From Undaria pinnatifida (lineage: Eukaryota; Sar; Phaeophyceae; Laminariales; Alariaceae), in NCBI GenBank assembly GCA_012845835.1, contig JABAKD010000007.1, positions 7,714,566-7,778,565 of the forward strand: DNA of 64,000 bases, written 5' to 3'. Position numbers and translations under genes: made by a program. A model generated the notes under the pieces. It saw only the letters and a list, made by a program, of their open reading frames with translations. It made no database searches and had not been told where the DNA came from. The stretch's first letter is position 1. Each line of letters starts with the position of its first letter. This document shows positions 1 through 11,639 of the stretch, in pieces.

Positions 1-78
1 AGTAGCAGAGTCATTCATACAGCAACTCCGGCAGTGCAAGCACCATTACCCTGTCCCTCGAAGTGATGAAACACTAAC

Positions 79-402
79 CTGCCCCTGAAAGTGGTCAAAC
101 ATTCTCAGGTCAAAGCTGAACGCCCCCAAGTCATCATCGTTCCTTCTCGCCAGCACCGAATACGGGCACCCCGCCGAGCCCCGCCTACTACTCTCCCCGC
201 CACCACCACCGCCACCAGAAGCACCCGCCTCTTTCTCTTCCCCCTTCTCTTCCTGCTTCCCCTCCTCACCGAAGCGCGACACGACGACCGTGGTTTGCAG
301 TCGGCCCATATCGACTATGAGCATCCTCTCGGGCGAGGAGCCAGGCGCGACAGGGTGCTTGCGTGCGTAGACAGTGCACAGGCAGTCGGAGGCAGGGAAA
401 AC
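79..402 (-). CDS. Hsp70-like exon with DMG phosphate loop and DLG..FDLR block
   Basis: A 324-bp exon, 108 codons, phase 0 at both ends. Reading 5' to 3' on the minus strand, the acceptor ends TTAG and the donor is CAG|GTTAGT at 79/78. The middle holds a charged Glu/Lys-rich stretch and a run of seven glycines between the ATP-binding loop (IVDMGRLQTTVVVSRF) and the SVLARRNDDDLGAFSFDLR segment. An insert at this position is typical of HYOU1-type proteins. The acceptor is uncertain; a second AG lies about 45 bases further in. Confidence 0.55.
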
Positions 403-3400
403 CTAACGAATTTCGAGGGGGAGGGCGGGACGGGGGAGGGATACGGCGGACAGGAGAAGGAGGGTCGATTGGCGCTTGACTGGGGGTTGGAGTTCGACAT
501 GAAATTTTGAGAGGGGGGCGGAGCACGATGGACAGGAAGAGGAGGGCTGATTGGAACTAGACTGAGCGTGGGATAACGATGTATAACTTCGAGAGGGGGC
601 CAGGGGGCGGGGGTATGGCGGACAGAAAGAGGAAGGCTGACTGGCGCTTGCCTGGGGGTGAGAGTTCGATATATACCGGCGGTGTCAGAAGCTAAACCAA
701 GTCCTCTGTTTCCGCAAGGCGTACGGTGGAAACAGCCTGGCGAGAGTGGCGTAGCTGAACTCCTCGTACAGCCATACGTTTCACAGAACACCCTCACAAG
801 AACGCATTTTTTCGGCCTGTCTGGCTTTGCTTAATGCCAAACACACAGTAGAAGTCACAATCTTGAATATATCGTCCATCTCGACTACCAGCAGCCACAT
901 CGCTAATCAAGTACACTTACTAGTTCGTGGAAATAGAATACTTCGAAGTACATCTGTAAAAACGCGCGGGCGGAGTATTACGCAGCCTGCAAAGATGAAT
1001 ATCGACCATTAGTTTGATCGAACTCAAAGCCAACGTATTTTGACCAATTTTATCAAATGTAACTCTTGTATCATCATCATCACCACCACCACCACCACCA
1101 CCACCACCACCACCGTACTGCCGTGACGGCTGAGGCCGATACCGCAGTGGCGCAGCTCGAGTCGCCGCAGAAGAGTTTGCACACCTTCGGGTCCGTGAAC
1201 CCGGCGATGCGAGCGGCGTCCAACAAGGCCCTCCTTTTGGCAGGCGTGTCCGACTCCGGGCTGGAGAAGCAACCCTTCAACTGCGCAACCGCTTCGTTAC
1301 CGTGGCCGGGACCTTTCTTCTCCGCCGCGCATGATCGCAGCTTGCACAAGTACCTGCACAGAATACGGGGGCGTGCCGGCAATGCTCACCCTTTCGGAAC
1401 TGCGAAATGTACCCCCCACTAATTCCCAGTACCTGGTAGGCTTTTCTCTCCAAAAACGCGAGTGCCGTTTCACAGAACCCAGTGCTTGTAAAAAGAACGC
1501 TACAAAAATAGTTAGGGTACAGAGTGGTATTGTACATTTGTTTGGAGTATGGGTATACGCTTGAAATGTATCAGGTAATGGTTGTAGCATGTACGCCGCA
1601 GAAAATGGCCGTGTCGGAAACAGAGCGGCATCGAGAGACCACTGCTGTGAACAGGGAATCTTAACCCTTTTACTACCGGAAAAAAGCAATACTAACTTCG
1701 AGTAGTTTATTCGCCGAAACGGGGTGCACCTTTCGATGGGGTAGTCCTGCTGGGAATTCAGAAACGATGTAAAAACAAATAAAAATATCTCCTATGACAA
1801 GCTTAATCAAATCATACAAAGCTGCAGCAAAGAGTCCTTGACGCCATTGAATAGAACGCGGTCGTGAGGCTGGTGAAGCAATCTTACATGGTCAACAGCT
1901 CCGTCCCGGTGAAAGTTTGCGGGCCGCTTTGTCGGTCGACGGTGACGGCTACTCCTCCTTGGGGTGCCCACAGCTCGCCTCAGAATGGGAATACGCTAGG
2001 TGCGCCGTCTGAGTCTTCTGGATCCAAGAGCTTGTACGAGCAAACAAGCAGAATATGGGGGGGAGGTTAGAACAAAGGACCAAGGCTGAGGTTGGGGGGG
2101 TTGACATCGGCGGGGGTACTCATTTTTTGCTCGCCTTGTAATTTGACCATTGACCACGCATCCCTTTCGAGACGGAAGGGTTAAACATAACGTTTTCAGA
2201 GCATTTTCTTTCAGCGACTCACGGCCACGTTCAGCGGCTCACGGCCACAAGCGCGAGTGGTTACCCGATGTATTGATTGGCAGCCGGGATGACCGCTTGT
2301 AAGGGAGAACTTCGGCGCTTCACTGTCGTTGATGGGCTCGGGGATGACACATCGGGCATCGAACTAACCTGGTGATGCCGGCATCATTTCGCCTCCCCAT
2401 CCCTAGCTACCGGTACATCCTTTCGATCCTCACACTGTCAGCCAGGATGGCGGCTGTTGAGGGAGAAGCTCGGCGCTTTATTGCCATTGATGGGTTCGGG
2501 GATCGCACAGTGGGCATCGAAGTAAATTGGTCATGCCGGCAACAGTGCTCCTTCTCATCCCTAGCTACATGGTTCTCATCCCTAGGTATTCGGTCATTCC
2601 TGCATCATCGGCAGCGTTTGCTTTCCACGGCTGAGAATGCCGTCAGTAACAATCACAGCCAGTTGGGGGAGCGACAGTAGTTGTGTGTCGACGCCCTTGT
2701 CTGTCAAACTCTACCGCAGGATGTATGTACGGGTCGACAACAAGCAAAAACTCTGCTCAATCATTGTCTACAAACCATACAAAGGATGTTTGTACTGATC
2801 GACGACAAACACGCTCTGTCCAACCAAAAGAAAAGGACCATTATTTCGTTTTGGCAGTGCACGTCGTGAGGTACATGGCTTGGTCTTCGTCTGGGCGGTT
2901 GGTTTCCTCTCCACTTAGCTTGTGACTTTCCTCGTGCCCTGCTTGATCATTGGACTCATCTGGTGGGTTATCAAAAGCGGCGAGCAGGGTGCCTCACGCC
3001 GCACCGCCACGCGTCAGCACATGCTGTCCCTAAGTGTGCTGGTGTAGTGCAGTGCGCTATGCGCGCCAGCGTACTGCGTCCGGCTGCGCTGCTGCGCTGT
3101 GAGTGCTATGGGGTTTCATGTAACTAGCGATCTGTAATAAAGCTACCAGTACCCAGCCCTACGAAATGCCTCACTACCGGCCTAGCTAGGGGTGGGAAAA
3201 TGCTATCTGATACCGGCATCACAAGTACAGTTAAATGTCCACTGTGTCGTTGTCGAGATCATCAACGGCAATGCAGCGCCGAAGATCTCCTTTAACGGTC
3301 GCCAACCTGGCTAACTGTGAAAGGATCGAGAGGAATAATTTTTATCCTTACACTGTCAGCCAGGATGGCGGCTGGTGAGGGAGAACTTAGGTGCTTCATT

Positions 3401-5121
3401 GTCGTTTATGATCTCCGGCATGACACAGTGGACATCGCAGAAAACTGGTCAAAAAAGGCATCAGTTCGCCTTCCCTCCCAGTCCAGACCGATAGTCACGT
3501 ATTAGGCCATTCCTTCATCGCCGGTTGTGTTCGAGCGCGTGCTTTCTGCGGCTGGGAATACCGTCGGAAGAAAGCGCAACCGACTGAGGGACGATTCGTC
3601 CGCGTCGACGCCCTTGTCTCTCAAACCCTAACACAAGATTCTGTACGGGTCGGGAACAAACATAAACTCTGTCCAACCGTTGTCTCTAACACCTTCACAC
3701 AGCATGCGTGAGATCAACAGTACACTCTGTCCGATCATAAGAGACGGACCTCCCTTTCGTTTTGGCGGTGCACGTCGTGAGATACACGCCTTTGTCTTCA
3801 TCTGGGCGGTAGGTTTCCTCCCTGTTGAGCTCGCGACTTTTCCCGTGCCCTGCTTGATAATCGGCGCCGTCTGGTTCGTTTTGCATATGTAGAGGCGAGC
3901 ATGGTACCACACGCCATGTAGTGTGTGGTCTACCACAGCTGCCCCTTCGCCCCTTATTCCCACTGGCAATCGCTCAGAAGCTTGTTGGATGTCGAACATC
4001 GGATATCGGGCGTCCGGTAGAGGATGTCAATCTGAAGCCGGGACACTTATGTCCGATATGATAACCGACAGGAGTTCCGATTTGTCGGAACTTCCCATGC
4101 TGTCCCACACTCGCTTTCATGGCCAGGTCGGGTGCCAATGTCGACCAGCAGCTAAGGTTATATGCAATGCACTATTATATGGCAATAATATGCATCACGA
4201 AATGTGATAATGCTGGTATCAAGAAGTTGGTTGGCCAAGAACTTGATATATCAGTACATGCCTCATCCTATGTTCAAGTCGTTGGACTACGTTGGCTGCT
4301 TGACTGCTTCAGCTTCAAAACACGAGTTCCTCGTGCGGGTCTGACGCTGTGCTGCTGCGCTACTGTACTTAACAAGCAGTGGCGGTATAGCAGAAACGAG
4401 AACATTGAGTGTCACGGTCACACCCGAGTCGAGAGCGCGGCAAGTTTTGAGAATCGTCGTACTGACTCCGTCCTGGGATCACATGGCACCACGCGGAATA
4501 CTTCAAGCGCATAGCACATCATAAGCTGTCACCGACCCCCCACCCATGAAGAGCACTACAGTACTGCTGTACCCCATATTACGTCAAAAGTACCAGAACT
4601 CCTGTTGCTCTGTGATAGTACAGGATCGCCTTCAGCATCGCATCATGAGTAGTTCCTTGCGCGACAAGTGCGACGCCGTTCGCTGTTCAACGTAGCGCTG
4701 GGAATCTTATTAATATACACAGCAGCAATAAAATCGCGTTAGACGTCGCCCCTCGTTCATACACCCTCGATAGTATTTATTTCGAGTTTTTGACGTCGAA
4801 CGTGATTTCAAAACCGCATTGGCTCTTTCCTACGTAGCCAACGAGAAAATAGTCCTGCCATTGACGTGAGACTTATCGTTGACGCCAATGGTGATTGGCC
4901 AACAAACAGGGACCGACATCAGCAGTACTAAAAAAACACTGGCAAATATCATTAGCCTCACCTGTAATATGTCCCAGCCATGGTGTGCACAGCTCCGATT
5001 GTGGACTTAGGAGTGCTGGTTACCATAGACACGGCCGGCTCTCCGACAAGTCTTTCGCGACGCTTGAACGACACCAAATTAGGGGTGTCATGCCCGCCAA
5101 GCTCGCTACGAATTATCTCCC
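79..5121 (-). CDS. HYOU1/GRP170-like Hsp70-family ATPase domain, partial (three exons recognised)
   Basis: Three minus-strand exons encode consecutive pieces of an Hsp70-type nucleotide-binding domain: 5121-4962, 1418-1143 and 402-79. In protein order they show DTPNLVSFKRRERLVGEP (family pattern: TPS-V-F-ERLVG-A), then YSVQVLVQAA (the 'YSVEELLAM' helix), RRALLDAARIAGF, MLIVDMGRLQTTVV (the phosphate-2 'DMG..T' loop) and DDDLGAFSFDLRMFDHF (the 'LGG..FDLRLRDHL' block). The last block and a Gly/Ser-rich insert before it resemble the ER Hsp110 HYOU1/Lhs1 more than canonical Hsp70. Such proteins are nucleotide-exchange factors and holdases in the ER lumen. The N-terminal exon with the 'GIDLG' motif was not found. 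The exon phases at 4962 and 1418 do not match, so at least one exon between them is missing from my model. The gene runs off the left edge. Several signature residues are altered (LFCGDSSCATA where LIN(D/E)xTAxAL is usual) and a frameshift is apparent near 1300, so it may be a pseudogene. Confidence 0.55.
403..1142. other. Intron of the HYOU1-like gene with degenerate G-rich repeats and a (CAC)n microsatellite
   Basis: From 414 to 680 there are three degenerate copies of a ~100-bp unit (GGGCGG..GGCGGACAG..GAGG..CTGA.TGG.GCTTG). At 940-1025 there is a decayed R2-type tail (CGCGCGGGCGGAGTATTACG...CTGCAAAGATGA). At 1074-1114 there is a (CAT/CAC)n run. I see no coding exon here. Confidence 0.5.
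1143..1418 (-). pseudogene. Hsp70-like exon with an apparent +1 frameshift
   Basis: The 5' part reads GGTFRSSERVSIAG.PPYSVQVLVQAAIMRGGEERSRPR and hits TAA at 1299-1297. The 3' part, in another frame, reads NEAVAQLKGCFSSPESD then AKRRALLDAARIAGFTDPK and ends at donor GCG|GTATCG. Both halves match adjacent parts of Hsp70/HYOU1, so removing one base would restore a single frame. Any intron that could bridge the frames would be only 20-32 bases, which is implausibly short. It is either a true frameshift or an assembly error. A (CAC)n run lies just downstream in the intron. Confidence 0.45.
1419..4961. repeat. Intergenic/intronic stretch with a local segmental duplication (about 2280-2990 and 3330-3905) and an inverted third piece
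   Basis: The block from about 2280 (GGGATGACCGCTTGTAAGGG) is repeated at about 2430 and again at about 3350 (TCAGCCAGGATGGCGGCTG shared). The 2860-2990 stretch (GTCTTCGTCTGGGCGGT.GGTTTCCTC) recurs at 3770-3905. A reverse-oriented copy lies at 3185-3310. Short ORFs starting MAA.EGE run through the copies with frequent stops, so no gene is called. A missing exon of the HYOU1-like gene may lie in this stretch. Confidence 0.5.
4962..5121 (-). CDS. Hsp70-like exon: N-terminal TP-LVSF-ERLVG block
   Basis: The 160-bp exon starts after ACATAG and ends at the strong donor TACAG|GTGAGG. It encodes GEIIRSELGGHDTPNLVSF, RRERLVGEPAVSMVTSTPKS and TIGAVHTMAG. This is the segment after the first Hsp70 beta-hairpin (HYOU1: EIVLN-ES-RKTPTVVSF-ERL-G). 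It begins with two bases of a split codon and ends with two bases of a split codon. Confidence 0.5.
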
Positions 5122-6694
5122 CTATGTGACCAAAATGAAGGACAAGAGGACAAGAGGCCACAAGGTAAAAAGGAAACAAGACGTAAGAACCATTGGTCCG
5201 TCTGCAGTCTGCAGTGCGTATGAATCCGACACAAATGGACCTCGAGACTACGAGTACATACGCAACGAACAGAGATACAAAACAATTTGGCGGCTGTGTC
5301 CACGTGTCCATCTATGAAAGGACACGAAGAATGAGAAGGGGAGCAGAGGGAAACGGAACCATTGATTCGTCTGGATGGAGCCTGAAATCTGGGTGTAATA
5401 TGGGATGGTGTGCGTATCGTTGCTACATTATTGCTGTTAATAATTGGTTATTGTTATTCACCCTCGCAAAATCCATGGCAGTCATATATTTTCATAGAGT
5501 AATACATTTACAAAAACGCGCGGCAGGTGCATCACGCAGCTTGCAACTATGAGTATCAACCCTTAAGTCAATCGAACTTTTACAGCTAACGTGACTAAAA
5601 CAGTTTTAAACACACTTACGACCTTCTTCCCTATGGTCGTTACCTGTTATGTTAAAAAAAATACCTTCTGGGTTGTACAGACTTCGAACATTGCACCTGC
5701 CGCCTGCTGCTGGGCCTTTCGATCGTTTGGGGCTATGGACTGAAAAGGTTTTAACTGATGGCGGGCGTTTGGAGTTTGGCCAGGTTATCAAAACGTCAGT
5801 TGTACGTCACACACACCAGGTATCTATCACAATAACACAACAGCAGCACAGCAGCAGCAACACAGCGGTACGGCGGCGCCGGCGTGCTTCTGTTGTTGCT
5901 TCTTTCTTCGATAATTTGCGTGTTGCTGAAAACATGGAGATTAAGATTTGCAATACTGTGTAGTACGGCGGCATGAAATAGAAAGTGTGCCATATGACAT
6001 TAGATATGAGCACCGGTACTCTGTGCATTCACAAGATGCCACTGTTGTTGTTGCTGCTGCTGCTGCGTGCGGTTTGTCCATCCCCAAACGCAGGCCGCGA
6101 GAGGGCTTGCTGTACTCTGCTGCTTCAGTGTGTCGCGGTCGGGGTTCGGCGCCTCTGGAGTTGTCGCTGCAGCGCGAGGTGTGGTCCTACCCACTCACGC
6201 ACGCCACATCAGCGACAACCAGCGGGCCATAACAACAACGGCATATCGCACCTCAAAATGCGCCGGCAGGTTGATACACATGGATGGTCACCGCCACCCA
6301 TCGGTGCATTTTCGTATTTACCGAGATTATCTGGAAATACTTTAATTTTGAAAAAGGTGGCAAACTACCAACGGACAATTTCCCAAAACGCATAAACTCT
6401 ATAACATTATAAGCTATCTCACACACTAGAGGCACGGAGAATAATACGGCTGCTGTGCTGTAGACTGCTGTCGTGAGTGTTGTTCAATCAAATTTCCACG
6501 TACCTCTTGTGCCTGGCGGTAGATTGGTTTTTATACTTACTACACGACAGTAGTAAACAGTGGGCTGTGGTACGCGCATCAAACGTGTTGAGAACAACAC
6601 ACAGCAATTTGAAGTTGCACCAGAATGCTTATACGCCGGGTTTAAGAAAGTCGTAGCTGCGGTAAACTTTCATATGCATGCATAACTGCTATAA
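5122..6694. other. No gene recognised; CAG/CTG microsatellites
   Basis: 5500-5590 holds a decayed R2 tail (AAAACGCGCGGCAGG..GCATCACGCAGCTTGCAA). 5838-5865 is a CAG/CAA run and 6040-6065 a TTG/CTG run. The CTG run gives a leucine-rich ORF that only imitates a signal peptide. Confidence 0.4.
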
Positions 6695-6950
6695 TGGCCT
6701 GCCACATATACAGGGAGTACACAAGAACTTGCGTACGAACGTGGTAGACCCAAGTAGACCACTCCAAAAGTTAACTCACACTACATAACACTTATGGTTT
6801 CATGCATACTGAATTCCAGAGATGTCTGGTTTTGTCCCCCTCAATGCGGGTTATAGTTTCCGTGCGCAGAACAAGGTTGAATGTCTTAGTCCTGTTGACC
6901 CTGGCATAAGCAGGGGAATCACCGACCTGTATCCTTCACGAGGGTATACG
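6695..6950 (+). repeat. Left part of an interrupted R2-type element plus flank, repeated at 9141-9395
   Basis: About 255 bases from GAGTACACAAGAACTTGCGT to CCTTCACGAGGGTA are nearly identical to 9141-9395. At 6950 the element stops abruptly at the start of the LINE fragment. Its missing right half resumes at about 8335. Confidence 0.7.
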
Positions 6951-6951
6951 C

Positions 6952-7457
6952 TCGGATGGCGGAAACGAAAGGGCGACGACCACACCCTATCGCACGCCGA
7001 CGCGCTTGCCAAGACAGCTTCCGAGAGCATAGAGGCAATAGTGCGCAAACGGAGGATGTTGTTTGGGGGATTCGTAGCACGTGTGGGGGAGGAGCGTCTG
7101 CCACAGAGGGTGATGTTTGGGGAGCTTGTTGGGGGTAAGGGCTACTCAGGGGGGCAAGAGAAGAGGCTGGTGCATCTGAAGGACGATATGTCGGTCTTTG
7201 GAATGAAATTCGAAGCGTGGCGAAAGGCTGCTAAGAAGGCCGGCAGATGGTTTCGACGAGTAGAGGAGGGAGCCGAGTTGTTCATGCGGAAATGGCATGA
7301 GACGAAGAGACGCAGAGCTGCAGAGCGACGCGCAAAGGCCGCGGCAGCGCCATCCACCGTCGGCATCTCTAAGCGGCCGGGGGGAGGGAGGAGGGGGAAG
7401 AGGGGAAAGGGGGAGGGGGCGGGGGGGGGAGGGGGGGCGTCCTGCCCAAGAGACTAA
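6952..7457 (+). pseudogene. Non-LTR retrotransposon ORF2 C-terminal remnant
   Basis: The open frame contains ASESIEAIVRKRRMLFGGFV followed by ARVGEERLPQRVMFGELVGG. This corresponds to the tail found after the reverse transcriptase in many LINEs (pattern R-RRL-W-GHVARM-D-RLPKRV). It is followed by basic Glu/Arg/Ala-rich sequence (EGAELFMRKWHETKRRRAAE) and a Gly/Arg run. The start codon seen upstream at 6822 lies in the interrupted R2 element, so the apparent 211-codon ORF is a fusion of two repeats. No RT or endonuclease domain is present: this is a 5'-truncated copy. Confidence 0.65.
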
Positions 7458-7634
7458 AGTCTGGGTCTGGCCATCATCGTCCTGAAAATTGTGGGCCTTC
7501 CAATGGCCGTCACAAGTTGGCGTAAGGCCGCCCTGACTTCTTCGCCTTGTCGCTTCTCTCCCCAGTGCCATTGATGCACTTGATACCCTGTATGAGCCCA
7601 ATACTGTCTCAGTAAATTTCTAGGGTCTACTAGT

Positions 7635-7985
7635 ATGAAGCTTTTTCTCTTTTCCTTTCCTTGCTGCCTCTTCTTGTCTTGTCTTTTCTTTTTTCTTCTT
7701 CCTGTCCGTTTTCGCTTTCTTTCATTTCATTTTCTTTTCTTTCTTCTCTTCTCTTCTCTTTTCTTTTTTTCCTGTCCGTTTTCGCTTTCTTTTCTTTTCT
7801 TTTTTTTCCTGTCCGTTTTCGCTTTCTTTCCTTTCCTTTTCTTTTCTTTCTTTTCTTTTCTTTCTTTTCTTTTCTTTCTTTTCTCTTCTTCTTTTCTTTC
7901 CTCTCTCTTCTTTTCTATTTTTCTTCTTTCGTTTCGTTTCGTTTCCTTTCCTTTCTCTTCTTTTCTTTTCTTTGTTTCTTTTTCC
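7635..7985 (+). repeat. Polypyrimidine tract (TTTTC/TTCTT)n
   Basis: About 350 bases are almost pure C/T on the plus strand, with the phrase CCTGTCCGTTTTCGCTTTCT occurring three times. It may be an expanded tail of the LINE insert. Long ORFs on both strands here are compositional. Confidence 0.8.
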
Positions 7986-8334
7986 AATTGACTTGCGTCT
8001 GACGTGCGTGTGCATAGTGATAGGTGCTACGTGTAATATATACGTGGTAGTATTTCTTGGGTGGCAAGCGGTATAATCGGTTTTTCCAGGCGCGAGTAGT
8101 GAGATGTATGCAGCAGTATGGACCTGGCACATCGTAGGCTAACTCCCGATTTCACTTTTTATATGTTTCTGGCGGAGGCATGAATTGCGTCAGCTGTGAT
8201 ATATACGTACCACCTTTGGTTTGTTTGTGTTTTTTCCCTGAAGTATTCCTTAGCTCCAGAATGACTGGAGCCTGTCCTGTGACCACGGGTTTGATAATGC
8301 TAGTTAATGTGAGACAACAAGAGCAAAAACAACA

Positions 8335-8450
8335 ACACCCCCGCAACACTTGCGATGGAAGTATCACACGCAGCTTGCAAAGCTGAGTTTTGACCAAAAA
8401 AACGTTCGGTCGATCTCACATCTGAAGTGTATTTTTCGTTTTTTTAAATA
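8335..8450 (+). repeat. Right half of the interrupted R2 element
   Basis: Reads GCGATGGAAGTATCACACGC, AGCTTGCAAAGCTGAG and CGATCTCACATCTGAAGTGT, matching the 3' half of the R2 consensus. Confidence 0.65.
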
Positions 8451-9140
8451 TATCAAGCGCTCAGTGTTGGCCCCCACGAGGTAGCCTGATTGTCCCGAGA
8501 AAACTGGTGGCCATGTACGGCTCACGCTTTAAGTGGTGCCCGTTCTAACACGTCGACTCTTCGGAAGAATTGACCCATCCGGGAATTTCTTGTTGCTGTA
8601 GTCCGATTAACATTCAAACACTTTCATTTTCTTGAATTATGGAGAAAGTCGTTCCGCGGTTTTCACGATATTAATTAGGACATTCCCAACACCTTTACAC
8701 AGGTGAGCTAACATTTGTGGCTTGCGCGTGCTCCACCAGGAAATGACCACGGAGGCTCTCTGGATTACCAAAAACAATCGGCTATTCGGCAACGTGCACC
8801 TTTGATCATTCAGTATTAGCGCAAGAGCTCCATCTGTAGGAGTGCAGGGGTCTGGCGTTTTGGATGCACGCTTAGTTTGCGTATCCCTGGTAGTGTGTGA
8901 GAGTTGCGTTCGAAGAGCTTGAGTTAGGATTAAGTGTGCACGCCCGACGCCTGATGCAGAACGCCAGATCTTACTCGTCGGTCTTCATTCGATCCATAGA
9001 GGTGTGGGAGTGTGCCTTTGCATTACATTAATGACAGAAGAGAGATCGCTTCGGAACAGTAACGATCGACGTCCACCGCATGTTCCATCATGACTCGACA
9101 GCACAAACAACCCAGCATCAGGCCTGGGCTGGACCTCCGC
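8451..9140. other. No gene or repeat recognised
   Basis: Mixed-composition sequence with no ORF showing family features. Confidence 0.4.
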
Positions 9141-9510
9141 TGGCCTGCCAGATGTACAGAGAGTACACAAGAACTTGCGTACGAACCTGGTAGACCCAAG
9201 TAGACCACTCCAAAAGTTAACTCGCACTATATAACACTTCCTGTGCCATGCACACTGAATTGCACAGATGTCTGGTTTTGTCCCCTCAATGCGGGTTGTA
9301 CAGTTCACGTGCGCAGAACAAGGTTGAATGTCTTAGTCCTGTTGACCCTGGCATTAACAGGGGAGTCGCCGACCTGTATCCTTCACGAGGGTACACACAC
9401 CCCGTAACACGCGCGATCGAAGTATCACACGCAGCTTGCAAAGCTGAGTCTTGATCAAAAGATCTTTTGGGACGATCTGACAGCTGAAGTGTATTCTGTC
9501 ACTTTGTAAA
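9141..9510 (+). repeat. R2-type element, near-complete, with duplicated upstream flank
   Basis: Contains the R2 head (GTTTTGTCCCCTCAATGCGG), the middle (GTTGACCCTGGCATTAACAG) and the tail (CAGCTGAAGTGTATT), followed by TACCAGGTA at 9514. Confidence 0.7.
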
Positions 9511-9598
9511 TAGTACCAGGTAGGCTACAACAGCATCAACCATATTATCTGGGTCGTCCCTACCTCCATTTCCGGTACACCCGAACCAATTACATTGC

Positions 9599-10098
9599 NN
9601 NNNNNNNNNNNNNNNNNNNNNNNNNNNNNNNNNNNNNNNNNNNNNNNNNNNNNNNNNNNNNNNNNNNNNNNNNNNNNNNNNNNNNNNNNNNNNNNNNNNN
9701 NNNNNNNNNNNNNNNNNNNNNNNNNNNNNNNNNNNNNNNNNNNNNNNNNNNNNNNNNNNNNNNNNNNNNNNNNNNNNNNNNNNNNNNNNNNNNNNNNNNN
9801 NNNNNNNNNNNNNNNNNNNNNNNNNNNNNNNNNNNNNNNNNNNNNNNNNNNNNNNNNNNNNNNNNNNNNNNNNNNNNNNNNNNNNNNNNNNNNNNNNNNN
9901 NNNNNNNNNNNNNNNNNNNNNNNNNNNNNNNNNNNNNNNNNNNNNNNNNNNNNNNNNNNNNNNNNNNNNNNNNNNNNNNNNNNNNNNNNNNNNNNNNNNN
10001 NNNNNNNNNNNNNNNNNNNNNNNNNNNNNNNNNNNNNNNNNNNNNNNNNNNNNNNNNNNNNNNNNNNNNNNNNNNNNNNNNNNNNNNNNNNNNNNNNN
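9599..10098. other. Assembly gap (500 N)
   Basis: Exactly 500 N, so the gap length is probably a placeholder. Confidence 0.99.
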
Positions 10099-10597
10099 AT
10101 TCCACAGGCACAACATGCCGGGTAAACCACCGACCCTCAGCCAGCGCTGTAGAGGAACTTACATCAGTACTCTGTAGTAGTGTTGTTGCTATCTGTCGTG
10201 GTGCTACAACAACAACCTCATACAATGACACTACTACGAGACCAGACTTTAGTTTTTAGCTGTGCTGCTTGCTGCTGCTGTCTCAGACATAGCCCACGTA
10301 GATAACGACAAAGGCAGCAGTGCTACAAAACGGCGGTGGCACATCAATATATCCACCAACTACCACTTCGTAGTACTAATATTGTGCTAGCTAGGTACTG
10401 CTGCAGTATGATACTGGTTCAAAGTAGGGCGCGCAGCGGGTACAGCGGTACGTACTGGTTTCTTATGAGGTATGCAGCAGGTAGGTACGCAGGGGCCTCA
10501 CGCACGCAATAAAAGGATCGCCAGAGAAAGCTGCACCTCCAGGAAGAAAAATATGGCAGTACTGCTATCAACACAGGACAGCAGCAACAACATCGTA

Positions 10598-11639
<1,042 letters not shown>

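Larger units (their letters stand above)
6951..8334 (+). mobile_element. LINE 3' fragment plus polypyrimidine tract inserted into an R2 element
   Basis: This 1.38-kb segment splits an R2 copy: the left half ends at about 6950 and the right half (ACGCAGCTTGCAAAGCTGAG) runs to about 8450. The undisturbed copy at 9141-9494 shows the joined arrangement. The insert carries the C-terminal end of a non-LTR retrotransposon ORF2 followed by a ~350-base pyrimidine tract. Confidence 0.65.

Noticed and set aside
5985-6395. ORF starting with an eight-leucine run that looks like a signal peptide
   Set aside because: The leucines come from a TTG/CTG microsatellite; the remainder has no domain and splice context is lacking.
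7635-8132. Hydrophobic Phe/Leu/Ser ORFs (plus) and Lys/Glu/Arg ORFs (minus)
   Set aside because: Compositional products of the polypyrimidine tract.
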